Assembly: GCA_944548615.1 (NCBI GenBank)
Contig: OX155973.1
Coordinates: 3,366,215 to 3,430,214 of the forward strand
Source: Micropterix aruncella
Lineage: Eukaryota > Arthropoda > Insecta > Lepidoptera > Micropterigidae
Direction: 5' to 3'
Length of the DNA: 64,000 bases
In this document: positions 12,601-21,894 of the stretch, one piece after another
Layout of the letters: every line of letters starts with the position of its first letter
How positions within the stretch are numbered: the first letter of the stretch is position 1
The notes under the pieces: model-generated
The model's database searches: none
Told to the model about the DNA's origin: nothing
The model's input: only the letters and a program-made list of their open reading frames with translations
Made by a program: the position numbers and the translations under genes

Positions 12601-15430
12601 ATAAAAATAAGAAAAGTTTACTTTCATAAACCCGATCTGGGTATAGAAATTACATTACAAAAAATTATTATATATATAATAACATTACGAAATTACAAAA
12701 AATAGTATTTCTACAAATGAAATTACATTTCAAATTATAAAAAAAGTGTATAAAAAGTTCTGCGATCTAAGCTAACAGTGTATAAAAAAGTGTATAAAAG
12801 TTCTGCAATCTAAGCAAAGCATTCGACTGTATAAACATCAATACCCTGGTAGACAAGCTAAACCATTATGGAATTAGAGGAGTAACCAATTCACTCATTA
12901 AATCGTACCCACAAAACTGGCAGCAAGTGGTGGAGATTAAAATAAGGCCTAGGCCTGTACTAGGCCTGTACTAAGGCGGGCGTAACAGAAAATATTTTAC
13001 CTCTGCACTCTTGCTTAGTTAAAATTAAAAGAAAAAACATTTTCATAAGTATTTAAAATATAAACAAACGTATTCATAAGTATTTATTAAATCATGAAAT
13101 ATCATTAAGAAATATAGATTAACCCCTCAAGACAGTAATGTCCCGAATCGCCGCGAATCGAGTACAATGTATTGTAGTCAATGTTCAAATGTTTTAACCC
13201 CTTGAGTATGATACGACCAAATCTGGTTCTGAAACAATTATCCGTTGAGTATGATACGACCAGATCTGGTTCCGCGTTTTTTTCACTTCTTTGACGTTCT
13301 CATATTTATTCATAATTATCTAATTGTTTTACAAAATGATATTTCAATATTCTATATTCGAAATTTCAATGCAATCATTGTGCAGTTGTTCTTTTTATGA
13401 TTGGTGTAGTAGTTTCGTAGTTATAGTACTTTAAGGTCGATGTCGCCGAAAATCCTGCAAAAGAGACAGATGCATCCATGAAAATACCCATTTACTCCAA
13501 GGGTTAAATAGGTGAGAATATGATCATAGCAAAAGCATTATTTGCAGTCTTTAGGAGTTTAATAAAATTACAATTTAATCAATAAAATAAAGTAACTTTA
13601 GGATAGCTGTCTTGCAACATATGACCATTATATATGATTGCAATGATGCAACATGTGACCATTACGATTTTCTGATTTTTTTACGACTATTTTTATAACT
13701 ATTTCATAACTATTTCATGCACTCATATTTTTTTTTAATTATTAAAGCTTTTTATTTATGAGTCTGAATTTTTCACTTCTGTACTACTGTTTTTTATTTC
13801 ACTTTGAACAGTGTATTATATAAAAATGGCTCGTAGCCATTTAGATTTTTTCAATCAATTTTTTCATTTTATTTCTATTATTTTTATTTTTTATTTAGTT
13901 TTTTACATATTTACTTTTTTTTTACTTATTCAACTACTCTACTGTTTATGGAATGTCCGTCCAAGCACAAGCTTTGTTCAGTAACGTCCCAAAACAGGCA
14001 CGAGCATGGCGCGACAAACCGCGCTCTCAACGAACTGAATTTACACCAAAATCTCAGTGCAACCACCGCCTGTTAGATGTGTGTGAGAAAGACAGATAAA
14101 TTCTGTATTATACGAGTATTCAGTCATGCTTCTCGCAGTCTAGAATCCCTAATATAATTGTTTGTATTCTGGGGGCACTTAGTCGAGTGCTGCCATTGCT
14201 CGGATCTGTGCTTCTCTTCAAAATTCTCTTCGTATATATTTATAAAAATAAATAAAACGAACTAATAGATTTGGTAAAGCATGTAATAACGTGCACAAAT
14301 GTGTTTACCATTTCTAGATAGGGTTTCGTATTTTGAGATAAAACGTCGATATCGCTGAATAAGTGAGTTTTTTTCAGTTCCCCAAATTTCTAATAATTAT
14401 TTAAAATTATCTAATTGTTTTACAAAATGAGGTTTAAATGTTTTATATTTCAAATTTCAATGCGATCATTCTACAATTCTTCTTTTCATGATCGATAAAG
14501 TAGTTTCTTTCTTATTATGGTTTTTCTAAATTGCTATATTTTTGACCTTTAACTTTTAGAAATGACAGGTGACTGCCAAGATTTACACCCGCCGCTTGAG
14601 GGGTTAAAGAAGGAATTAAAATTAAAGAATTAGTTTAAAATACTCAAAAATATGTCAATTTAATAAATATCTGAATTACACTTCCAAAATTATTTTAAGA
14701 GAGTGTTAGTAAAAAGATTAAAATGTAGGTAATGCAAATTAAAAATAAAATCATAAATAAATAATAGTCCAGAGAAAATATAAAACAAACAAAATTATGT
14801 CTTCAACATAACCATAATTTTAAAAACCATCAAAAGGTATTTAAAATTATAATCATAAAATTATCGAGTAAATAAATAAAAATCGAAATCATAGTAATAA
14901 TAAACTGATACCTACTCAGTAAAAAAAAAAAAAAAATCATATTAGACAGACAAATAATTTCTGGCTCTTTTTTCGATTTGTATTAGATATTAAGTTATTC
15001 AGTGGATGTTTTCGATATGGTGGAAAAAAAATCAACTTAAAAATTCGTTTTAGCGAAATGGCTAAAGTAAAATAAAAAATGTAATGTATCATATAATTAT
15101 ATCATTAAATAGCATTAATTGCAAAAGTTTTGAAAGTTTGTCCATATATCGTAGATCTATCCACAATCAAAATTTGCATCTCGTTTCCTATCCTGGAAGC
15201 AAATATTAAGAAGTTTGCCAAATGAAAACAGTTTTTTGGTGTATGGCTCACAGGAGAAACAACGAACAAGAAAAAGGATAACAGAAAAATGCTATTGCAA
15301 AAAAACATACTTACTCAGGATTATTGTGTACAAGACTTTCGTTATCTATGGCAGGCTTAGAATTGAAATCAGCCCATTCGTGTTTGGGGTCATTCCACTC
15401 TTGTAGACCTTCATTCCAGTCGTCCCAACA
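6193..15430 (-). CDS. unidentified multi-exon protein, C-terminal part
   Basis: Four exons on the minus strand join in one frame: 15430-15315, 11560-11472, 9972-9686 and 6660-6193. Every acceptor is AG and every donor GT, and the phases (2, 1, 0) agree at each junction, which is strong internal support for a real gene. The 318-residue C-terminal part begins acidic and tryptophan-rich ([14 protein letters not shown]), continues through [16 protein letters not shown] and [12 protein letters not shown], and ends in a proline- and acid-rich tail ([18 protein letters not shown]... [19 protein letters not shown]). No membrane segment or enzyme motif is visible. It looks like a disordered regulatory tail. 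Earlier exons must lie to the right of 15430 but were not found among the transposons. I do not recognise the family. Confidence 0.75.
6661..7415. other. intron of the unidentified gene, no insertion recognised
   Basis: Minus-strand open frames of 68 and 84 codons lie here but lack splice support and family motifs. Confidence 0.4.
7693..8010. mobile_element. TTAA-flanked MITE, family A copy 1
   Basis: TTAA at 7693-7696 and 8007-8010 bounds a 310-base unit starting CCCTTGGAGTAAATGGG and ending ATCATACTCAAGGGG. The copies at 13194-13507 (inverted) and 40156-40469 are nearly identical, so the family moved recently. The subterminal part has two GATACGACCA-type repeats around 7937-8000. Confidence 0.9.
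8465..9129 (+). mobile_element. 5S-linked retroposon family, copy 2 (665 bp, 15-bp TSD)
   Basis: This best-delimited copy is flanked by a perfect 15-base duplication, ATATATCAAGCAACA, at 8450-8464 and 9130-9144. The duplication indicates target-primed reverse transcription. The body is GC-rich, has no poly(A) tail, and starts GGGTCGGGAGCTAACGGGCC. It lacks the 5S-like end present in copies 3 and 4, as expected of a 5' truncation. The minus-strand open frame 9125-8793 shares the peptide [12 protein letters not shown] with the frame of copy 6, but a coding role is unproven. Confidence 0.85.
9374..9685. other. intron sequence, no feature seen
   Basis: Contains a short repeat of GGTATCTATAT around 9535-9560. 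Nothing else is supported. Confidence 0.4.
9686..9972 (-). CDS. unidentified gene, penultimate exon
   Basis: 287 bases. The acceptor ATTTTCAG precedes 9972 and the donor GTCAAT follows 9686. It completes a codon split after base 1 and ends in phase 0. It encodes [16 protein letters not shown] and a Lys/Glu/Ser-rich segment ending DSGYQKSQ. Confidence 0.75.
9973..10678. repeat. AT-rich intron with AATTAATTAAATAATT low-complexity repeat
   Basis: About 10320-10520 is a degenerate array of AATTAATTAAATAATTAAAA units. No gene is seen. Confidence 0.6.
10679..10960 (+). pseudogene. Tc/mariner-superfamily element, 5' remnant
   Basis: GGGTGTCCATAAAAG occurs at about 10679 and again at 10730, as expected of element ends. 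From about 10895 the frame reads [19 protein letters not shown], matching the N-terminal helix-turn-helix start (KAFCVLQFAKTES) of a common Tc/mariner-like transposase family. The rest of the transposase is absent. Confidence 0.65.
10961..11471. other. intron sequence with the end of a further TTAA repeat
   Basis: A patch ending TCTAGAAGGGTTAATG (about 11340-11398) resembles, in inverted orientation, the sequence starting TTAACCCGTAGGAAGCCAGC at 62938. Nothing coding is seen. Confidence 0.5.
11472..11560 (-). CDS. unidentified gene, internal exon
   Basis: 89 bases. The acceptor ATTTTTCAG precedes 11560 and the donor GTAATT follows 11472. It reads [19 protein letters not shown] and then [10 protein letters not shown]. 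Phases 2 in and 1 out fit both neighbouring exons. Confidence 0.75.
11886..12335 (+). mobile_element. 5S-linked retroposon family, copy 3, with 5S-like end
   Basis: The left end (11914-11978) is the antisense of the middle and 3' part of 5S rRNA. Its complement reads GATCACCAAAGTTAAGCAGC, then GTCGGGCATGG, TACTTGGATGGGTGACCGCC. The conserved body follows, including GCCGGGCAAAAGATGCC and GGCGTTGGCCTC, but an internal portion (the block before 12030) is missing relative to copy 2. Confidence 0.8.
12336..13118 (+). pseudogene. LINE debris including a small RT fragment
   Basis: At about 12826-12930 the frame reads [20 protein letters not shown], typical of the LINE RT segment between the A and B motifs. 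The stretch 12421-12660 resembles antisense LINE 3' ends seen at 30831, 41100 and 50281 (CCTAACTAGGC). No intact frame remains. Confidence 0.6.
13194..13507. mobile_element. TTAA-flanked MITE, family A copy 2 (inverted)
   Basis: TTAA at 13194-13197 and 13504-13507. It is the reverse complement of 7693-8010, almost base for base (CCCCTTGAGTATGATACGAC ... CCATTTACTCCAAGGG). Confidence 0.9.
13516..13700 (+). repeat. direct repeat unit, copy 1
   Basis: Begins AAATAGGTGAGAATATGATC and runs through TAGGAGTTTAATAAAATTAC to the ACGACTATTTTTATAAC region. Copy 2 is at 15934-16165. Its continuation 13740-13975 recurs at about 25019-25265. Confidence 0.8.
14608..15314. other. AT-rich intron, no feature seen
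   Basis: Very AT-rich with an A tract near 14922. A 67-codon minus-strand open frame lies at 15308-15105 and lacks support. Confidence 0.4.
15315..15430 (-). CDS. unidentified gene, first exon seen
   Basis: 116 bases. The acceptor AATATTGCAG precedes 15430 and the donor GTAAGT follows 15315. It encodes [20 protein letters not shown] and then [18 protein letters not shown], with four Trp in the first 20 residues. The gene's 5' exons were not found. Confidence 0.7.
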
Positions 15431-15933
15431 CTGCAATATTCAGCACAGAGGAAAACATTTAAAATGGCATAAAAACAAAGAATGCAGAAGCCCCAAAACA
15501 ACATATTGAAAAACCAAAAGTAAAAGGTTACATTATACGAATACTTAGATAAAGGCCAAAAATTTCATGCAATTAGTTTTATTTAATAATTTTCTAAATC
15601 TTAAGGAGATATATTGATATAATTCAGTCAAAGTGGCTTTACGATATTTAGATTATGATTTTTTTAAATAACATATTCATGTGTCAATTTCTAAGTCAGT
15701 AAGTAGATGAAACCTCTAGAGAAGAGTTGAAAATATTTTCAGATTTCATTAGTTTTTCAGTAATAATGAAATAGTAATAAAATAATAAAAAAAATATGAA
15801 ATAAAAATAAAATAATGAAATTTTGCTGAATTACTTGAAAAACTTGTACACTTTAAAAGGGTTTCAACTTATTTAAAACAATCTTTGAGTTATTTTCTAT
15901 GAGATTAAATAGGTTACGTTTGTCAACAAATGT
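15431..15933. other. AT-rich, no feature seen
   Basis: AATAATAAAAT-type low-complexity around 15770-15825. No gene. Confidence 0.4.
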
Positions 15934-16165
15934 TTTAAATAGGTGAGAATACGATCATAGCAAAAGCATTATTTGCGTAGTCTTTAGGAGTTTAATAAAA
16001 TTACAATTTAATCAATAAAAAAGTAAGTTTAGGACAGCTGTCTTGCAACATGTGACCATTATATATGATTGCAATAATGCAACATGTGACCGTTATATGA
16101 TTATCTGACCTGTGATTATTTTACGACTATTTTTATAACTATGACTATTTTACGTACTCCTATTT
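15934..16165 (+). repeat. direct repeat unit, copy 2
   Basis: Matches 13516-13700 over its whole length with scattered substitutions and small indels. It abuts the RLE copy starting at about 16181. Confidence 0.8.
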
Positions 16166-16180
16166 TTTATTAAGACCCCT

Positions 16181-16787
16181 CGACTCTCTTCAGGTCCAAA
16201 CAAAATTTTGGGCTAGCGCTTAAACTGCCCTCTCTGCTCTACGCCAACTCCAGAATAACCAAAAATTCGATTCTGTGCAATTCCAAAGATCCGGCAATAT
16301 CGAAGCACGTAATAAGTGGCTGTAGTGATTCAAATGAACTACAAGCCCGCGTAGACTTCCACAAAAGGTTCCTTACTGGAATCAGCCAGAATGGCACTGG
16401 TCTGGGGTATGGCAGTACAACCACGAGCGACGTGGACTTGAAGAAGTCTCTTTTGCGGGGAGATTACGACAGCAAGAGTATGGCTCATGCTATTGGCCTT
16501 CAATGCCAGAATGATTGGACAACAATTGGTGACTTTTGCATTCCGCCTCCAATGCACTGGAAGGTAATGCTCTATGACTGGACGCCAGAGATGCTGAAAT
16601 TTTATTTGAATGCCTTTCAGCATACACTTCCAGACCCCAGTAACCTCGCTCGTTGGAGCTTTGCCGAGGATAGTTCTTGTCCCCTCTGTAGCAATACCCC
16701 TTGCACAGCTAGGCACATTCTAGCTGGCTGCAAGGTGGCCTTAGATCAAGGACGGTACACTTACCGCCATGACAAAGTTCTCGCTGT
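16181..16787 (+). pseudogene. RLE-type retroelement (copy b), left half
   Basis: This is the upstream part of a coding repeat later split by the BEL element at 16788. The open frame 16432-16787 ends in a zinc-knuckle, CPLCSNTPCTARHILAGC, followed by KVALDQGRYTYRHDKVLAV. That C-x2-C...H-x4-C plus GRY-RHD signature is found in C-terminal parts of reverse-transcriptase-like element proteins with a restriction-like endonuclease. The frame resumes at 24304. The last five bases (16783-16787, GCTGT) are the BEL target duplication. Upstream 16181-16431 is also related to the copy at 53140 but has frame damage. Confidence 0.75.
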
Positions 16788-16987
16788 TGTCTCGGCAAAA
16801 TAGTTGTATTTAGAATTAACTACCAATAATATTAATATTAAAATATTCATAATACCGTAAACATTCCACACAACAAAGCCGTGAATATATGTATTCTACA
16901 GTTTTGAATAAGGGAATCACTAACATAGTATATTAAAGAAACCATGGAAACGAGAGAAACCATGGAAACGAGAGGCAAGAAAAATAA

Positions 16988-17024
<37 letters not shown>

Positions 17025-17655
17025 AGTAACATATTTTGTTTTAAAAATTTTCATTCTTTCACAATGTAACAAATAGAAATAATTGAATTTATAATTAATT
17101 TGAGCCACATTGAAAGTGGAATTATAAAGTGACAAGAAAACAGTTTTTTATTCAACCTTCAAGCGGTAGAGACAAAAATAATAGTCAGTGTTCGGAAAAC
17201 TTTCGATAATTGAGTGCACAAGAGAGAACTTCGCGAGACCAGACTTCGACAGGACCGAGTTTATAACCCGACCCCGACGATATCTACGCTTCGCAGGACA
17301 GTACTGCTCTTCAAACGGTAAGCTACAATAACAGCTTATACCTTGATGCCTCAATTATGCGAGCGGCTAGATTTACAAACTAGTGGAGACTAGATCGATC
17401 TTATAGGAAAAGAGATCGCTGCGGAATCTGCAAAAGGAGACCGTACGATACAAGAGCTTAAGGTCACCTTGTATCGCAACTCGCCGAGGAGAGACACGCC
17501 TCTACGAGTACCTGGTGTGCCATCGGCAGTAAAACGCCGGTTCACATCACCCCTGGGTGCCACCAAAATTGCACCTTGTCGTTCTATGGCTACCCTAAAA
17601 TAAGGTGGCAGATTTTCGATCGGTTTAACCGCTGACCGCTGGATTTGCCACTACA
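16788..17655 (+). repeat. BEL element 5' LTR
   Basis: 868 bases, TGTCTCGGCAAAATAG ... GATTTGCCACTACA. It contains a 30-base-class A tract at about 16991-17021, a duplicated AACCATGGAAACGAGAG at 16940-16975 and GTTTATAACCCGACCCCG around 17260. Apart from the A tract it matches the 3' LTR. Confidence 0.95.
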
Positions 17656-17664
17656 TAGAATCGT

Positions 17665-17682
17665 TGGTCCTTCGAGCCGGAT
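17665..17682 (+). other. primer-binding site of BEL element 1
   Basis: TGGTCCTTCGAGCCGGAT starts nine bases after the LTR end. TGG complements the CCA end of a tRNA. I did not assign the tRNA. Confidence 0.75.
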
Positions 17683-17884
17683 TCTGGACTAGATACTACA
17701 AAAAAAAATCGCTTAGGAGCTAGATTAAAATCAGAAAAAACAGAAAGGAAATATTTTTCTGAAAAATATAAAATTTGCAAATAAACCGTTGAAACTCGCT
17801 CAATCGGTTTAAAATCAATACCGGACGGCACAACGGTGCCTACCTACCACAACCTAACGATATAGTGGTAACAAATCAATCGAT

Positions 17885-20800
17885 ATGATGTCAAAAAACG
17901 GCACGCCAGCCCGCAAAAGCGAGCGAATCGCCGCCAGAAACGTAGACGGAAGCGCCGAGCGCGACGCCACGAGATCACATGATGATACCGGCGCCACGAT
18001 CGTTCCCCAGACAGCGCCGTCTATAGCCACATCGACGACGAGCCGCCGATCATCGAGATCGATGGCCGCCCGCATCGCGACACTGCAAATCGAAGCCGAG
18101 ATACACGCCGCAGCAGAACGAGCACGCTTACGAGCCGAGACCGCCGCCGCGGACAACGCCGCGGACGCAGCCGCCGCCAGGGCTGCCGCGGACATCGATG
18201 TGGCTGCCGCCAGGGCCGCCGCCGCCGCACAGCGCATAAAGATAGAAGCGCTAGAAGAGAAACTTGAGCTCCAAAAACGGCTTATTCAAGCGCAGATCGA
18301 GGCGGAAGATGATGACGACTACGATGGCGACAGCCGCCGATCGAGGAGGAGACAGGACGAGAAGAGCCGAGCCGCTGCGTCCCAAGCTTCGTTTCGCCAC
18401 ACGTCCGCGTGGCTAGACACGCTGCAGGAACCGTCGCGTCCGACTCAACCGTCAAACAATAACATTGTAAAAATAGACCATGTCCCGAATGTGCAAAAAA
18501 GTGCTGTGAATGTATCAGTGCAACCCCACCCTTCTGAGTACGCCTTAAGTCATGCTCGCGCCCATTTGTTGAAAAACTTACCAAGGTTTTCAGGTGATCC
18601 ACGTGAATGGGCTATATTCGCAGCTCTATTCGACCAAGGTACAGAGACCTGCGGCTTTACCGACGCCGACAACTTGGTACGGCTACAACAGAGTCTGCAG
18701 GGCGCCGCGCGCGAAGCGGTCCGTGCGATGCTCGTAGATCCACGGAATGTCGCCGAGATTCGCCGCACGCTCGAACGTCGCTTCGGCCGCCCCAGCGCAA
18801 GGATCGACGAGCTGATGCGAGAGGCTCGCCGAACGCAACAAATATCGGTCAGTGACCCCTTGTTCAAACTTGTGGAATTTGGTACTGTTGTGTGTAATGT
18901 TGTACATTCGCTGAAGAATATGGGACACGATAGCTATTTGATAAATCCACAGCTACTGCGGGAATTAGTAAATAAATTACCGCAACACTTACGGTTGCAG
19001 TGGTTCTCAACCAATAATGGAGATCACCCAACTTTACTACATTTTAGCATATGGTTAGAAGGAATTGTAGATGCGGCAGCACAAGACGACTCGCCGCCTG
19101 CATTTTCTAACTTAAATACATCGAAAAATAACAATAGATTTCCACAAAACAACAAAAAGTACACGCATAATACTACTGAAAGCAAACACATCGAGTGCGC
19201 AAAATGCAAGAAAAACAACCACCGTACACCCGATTGTAAGTTTTTGTTAGCCATGTCTGTACACGATCGCTGGGAATGGGTCAAACGGGATAAATTATGT
19301 ATCCGATGTCTTATTAAGGGTCACAACTTAAAAAATTGTAGAAAATCAGGGCAATGCGGGAAGGACGGATGCGTACAGCCGCACCATGTGCTTCTGCACT
19401 CCGACAAAGGGAAAACAAACAAGTCTGAACCCGCGCCGGTAGAATCCGAATCACATGACAAACCTAGCCCTTCGACGAGCGCCGTGACCAATACGTGGAA
19501 TGAAGCTACTGAGATGCTGCTACGCGTAGCTACCGTAGAATTAAGAGGTCCCCTGGGCTGTTATACCACTCTCGCCCTACTGGACGAAGGCAGTACTATC
19601 ACCCTCTTAGAGGAACAGATAGCAGATAAAATAGGAGTAGAAGGACCCCGGAGTCCACTAAATTTAGTAGGAGCCTCCGGCATGGCTATTCAAAACGCAA
19701 CTACGCGCCGCGTAAACGTCGAGATCCGCGCCGTAAATACAAATCGGTTTTACGAAATGAAGAATGTTCGTACGATTAAAAATTTAGAATTGCCGACCCA
19801 AGTCTTTAAAGCCCAAGCTATGACCGATAAATGGCCGCATCTAAAAAACGTGCCTTTATGCGACGTTAACGGACGGCCCAAACTGTTGATCGGAATTGAT
19901 CACTGGGACTTATTTATTCCCAGGACAATTCGGGCCGGTCCGATAGAAGGCCCGACAGCAACATCGTCTCGATTAGGCTGGACTTTGGCTGGTGCGTCAG
20001 GGCACAAAAGATCTTCAGATACGCAACAAGTAAACACCCTTTGCAACGACGATAAAGTCGACGAGTTAGTGCGGAGTTATTTCGATGTCGAAGACTTAGG
20101 TCCCCATTCGAGGAAACATCGTCAGAACACCAATCAGAGGGCAGAACAACTCCTACAGGCAACTACCCGTCAGGTAGGTGCACGCTGGGAGACCGGCCTA
20201 CTTTGGAAGACTGACGATATTTCAATGCCGCCCAGCCGCGATATGGCTGAAAGGCGTCTAAAGTCGGTAGAAAAACGCCTAGAAAAAGACCCTATACTAG
20301 CTCGACAATACTCGGAAAAAATGAGCGACTTCATCGCGAAAGGTTACGCCGTAAAACTATCTGAAGCAGAAATAAACACCGAAAACAACCGAATATTTTA
20401 CATACCACATTTTCATATAACAAATCCCAATAAGCCGGGGAAAATGAGGCTCGTTTTCGATTGCGCCGCCAAAGCTAATGGCGTTAGCCTCAACGACAAC
20501 CTAATATCTGGACCCGACCTCCTTAATCCCCTAATGGGAGTACTATTTAAATTCCGTCAAGGACTGATAGGATTTGCTGCAGACATCAAAGAAATGTTCC
20601 TTCAGGTTAGATTAACGTACGCGGACTCACAGAGTCAACGATTTTTATGGCGTGATATGGACATCTCTAAACAACCAACCGAATATCGTATGCAAGTCGT
20701 GTTATTTGGCAGTACTTGCTCTCCATGCCTCGCGCAAAATGTAAAGAACCGGAACGCAGAACGCTTCTCAAATGACTTTCCTGACGCGGTAAAAGCTATA

Positions 20801-21880
20801 ACGGATCGCCATTATGTGGACGATTACCTTGATAGTACGAACGATATCGAATCTGCAAAAAAACTGATTCGTGATGTGTCGCGTATACATCAATCAGGCG
20901 GGTTTGAGATCGTAAACTGGGCCAGCAACGACACTCGTACTTTAAACGAAATTCCCGTCGAGAGGCGATCAAAAACAAACGTGGCGTGGTCAAATCCAGA
21001 TGACAACGTCGAGCGCATACTCGGGCTTCAATGGGACCCAAAAACAGACAAATTATTTTTTGATACTAATTTTAGGAAAATAAAACCCGACATATTGAAC
21101 GGAATAATTATTCCCACCAAACGACAGACATTACAGGTCATTATGTCAGTGTTTGATCCACTCGGCTTCTTGGGACCTCTAGCAATAAAGGCAAAAATTC
21201 TGCTACAGGATATATGGTTAGAAAAGGTTGACTGGGACCAAGCGATCGGTAGTAATTCCTTCACGAAGTGGCAGACATGGTTAGAAGAACTAAAACACAT
21301 AAAAGACTTTCAAATACCACGTAGCTATCAATATGCAGGAATAAAATCTAACGAACCGACGCAATTGCATATTTTCGCTGACGCCAGCCAACAAGGATAT
21401 GCAGCGGTCGCGTACGCGCGTTATATAGACACCGACAAAAAAGCATGTGTTGTATTTTTAATAGGTAAGAATAAAGTCGCACCGCTAAAAGCTATGTCCA
21501 TACCTAGGCTTGAACTTCAAGCAGCTACTTTAGCGAGCCGCCTAGCGGAAATGGTAAAAACGCATCACACATGGACGTTTCAGGAAACGTATTTATGGAG
21601 TGACAGCAAAACAGTATTGTCGTGGATCCGTTCCGACCCACGGCAATATCAAACATTTGTCGCCCACCGTCTCGGTGAGATAGATCAACTAACCAAGTTA
21701 ACACAGTGGCACTGGGTTCCCACGGCGGACAACCCAGGTGATCTCGGTACTCGAGATACCGCCGACAACTTTGACTTAGAAAAAATACGCAGGTGGACCA
21801 CCGGTCCCGATTTTTTAAAGCTAGACCGAGAATTATGGCCCACTGAGAAACAACTTCGCAAACAATCGAACCAGACGTAG
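17885..21880 (+). CDS. BEL/Pao gag-pol polyprotein, first open frame
   Basis: 1331 codons from ATG. Domains in order: an Ala/Arg-rich N-terminus (1-130) with a coiled-coil-like Ala/Glu stretch; a gag region with PRFSGDPREWAIFAALFDQ near residue 233; zinc knuckles (CAKCKKNNHRTPDC, CIRCLIKGHNLKNC) around 437-505; a retropepsin-like protease LLDEGSTITLLEE near 565; reverse transcriptase from MRLVFDCAAKANGVSLND near 853 with catalytic YVDD at 977; RNase H starting HIFADASQQGYAAVAY near 1161 and ending DNPGDLGTRDT near 1305. The frame stops at 21880. The integrase follows in another frame from 21868 on, so a single frameshift near 21868 splits a normally single polyprotein. Confidence 0.9.
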   Translation: MMSKNGTPARKSERIAARNVDGSAERDATRSHDDTGATIVPQTAPSIATSTTSRRSSRSMAARIATLQIEAEIHAAAERARLRAETAAADNAADAAAARAAADIDVAAARAAAAAQRIKIEALEEKLELQKRLIQAQIEAEDDDDYDGDSRRSRRRQDEKSRAAASQASFRHTSAWLDTLQEPSRPTQPSNNNIVKIDHVPNVQKSAVNVSVQPHPSEYALSHARAHLLKNLPRFSGDPREWAIFAALFDQGTETCGFTDADNLVRLQQSLQGAAREAVRAMLVDPRNVAEIRRTLERRFGRPSARIDELMREARRTQQISVSDPLFKLVEFGTVVCNVVHSLKNMGHDSYLINPQLLRELVNKLPQHLRLQWFSTNNGDHPTLLHFSIWLEGIVDAAAQDDSPPAFSNLNTSKNNNRFPQNNKKYTHNTTESKHIECAKCKKNNHRTPDCKFLLAMSVHDRWEWVKRDKLCIRCLIKGHNLKNCRKSGQCGKDGCVQPHHVLLHSDKGKTNKSEPAPVESESHDKPSPSTSAVTNTWNEATEMLLRVATVELRGPLGCYTTLALLDEGSTITLLEEQIADKIGVEGPRSPLNLVGASGMAIQNATTRRVNVEIRAVNTNRFYEMKNVRTIKNLELPTQVFKAQAMTDKWPHLKNVPLCDVNGRPKLLIGIDHWDLFIPRTIRAGPIEGPTATSSRLGWTLAGASGHKRSSDTQQVNTLCNDDKVDELVRSYFDVEDLGPHSRKHRQNTNQRAEQLLQATTRQVGARWETGLLWKTDDISMPPSRDMAERRLKSVEKRLEKDPILARQYSEKMSDFIAKGYAVKLSEAEINTENNRIFYIPHFHITNPNKPGKMRLVFDCAAKANGVSLNDNLISGPDLLNPLMGVLFKFRQGLIGFAADIKEMFLQVRLTYADSQSQRFLWRDMDISKQPTEYRMQVVLFGSTCSPCLAQNVKNRNAERFSNDFPDAVKAITDRHYVDDYLDSTNDIESAKKLIRDVSRIHQSGGFEIVNWASNDTRTLNEIPVERRSKTNVAWSNPDDNVERILGLQWDPKTDKLFFDTNFRKIKPDILNGIIIPTKRQTLQVIMSVFDPLGFLGPLAIKAKILLQDIWLEKVDWDQAIGSNSFTKWQTWLEELKHIKDFQIPRSYQYAGIKSNEPTQLHIFADASQQGYAAVAYARYIDTDKKACVVFLIGKNKVAPLKAMSIPRLELQAATLASRLAEMVKTHHTWTFQETYLWSDSKTVLSWIRSDPRQYQTFVAHRLGEIDQLTKLTQWHWVPTADNPGDLGTRDTADNFDLEKIRRWTTGPDFLKLDRELWPTEKQLRKQSNQT

Positions 21881-21894
21881 AGTTAAAACGCCTT

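Larger units (their letters stand above)
13119..14607. mobile_element. TTAA-flanked element, 1.49 kb, with nested MITE
   Basis: TTAA at 13119-13122 and 14604-14607 bounds termini CCCCTCAAGACAG and, on the other strand, CCCCTCAAGCGGCG. A family A MITE is nested at 13194-13507. The segment 14395-14530 is a second, diverged version of the family A core. No transposase frame is visible, so it is probably non-autonomous. Confidence 0.7.

Noticed and set aside
17854..18237. 127-codon minus-strand Ala-rich frame
   Set aside because: Shadow of the Ala/Arg-rich gag N-terminus.
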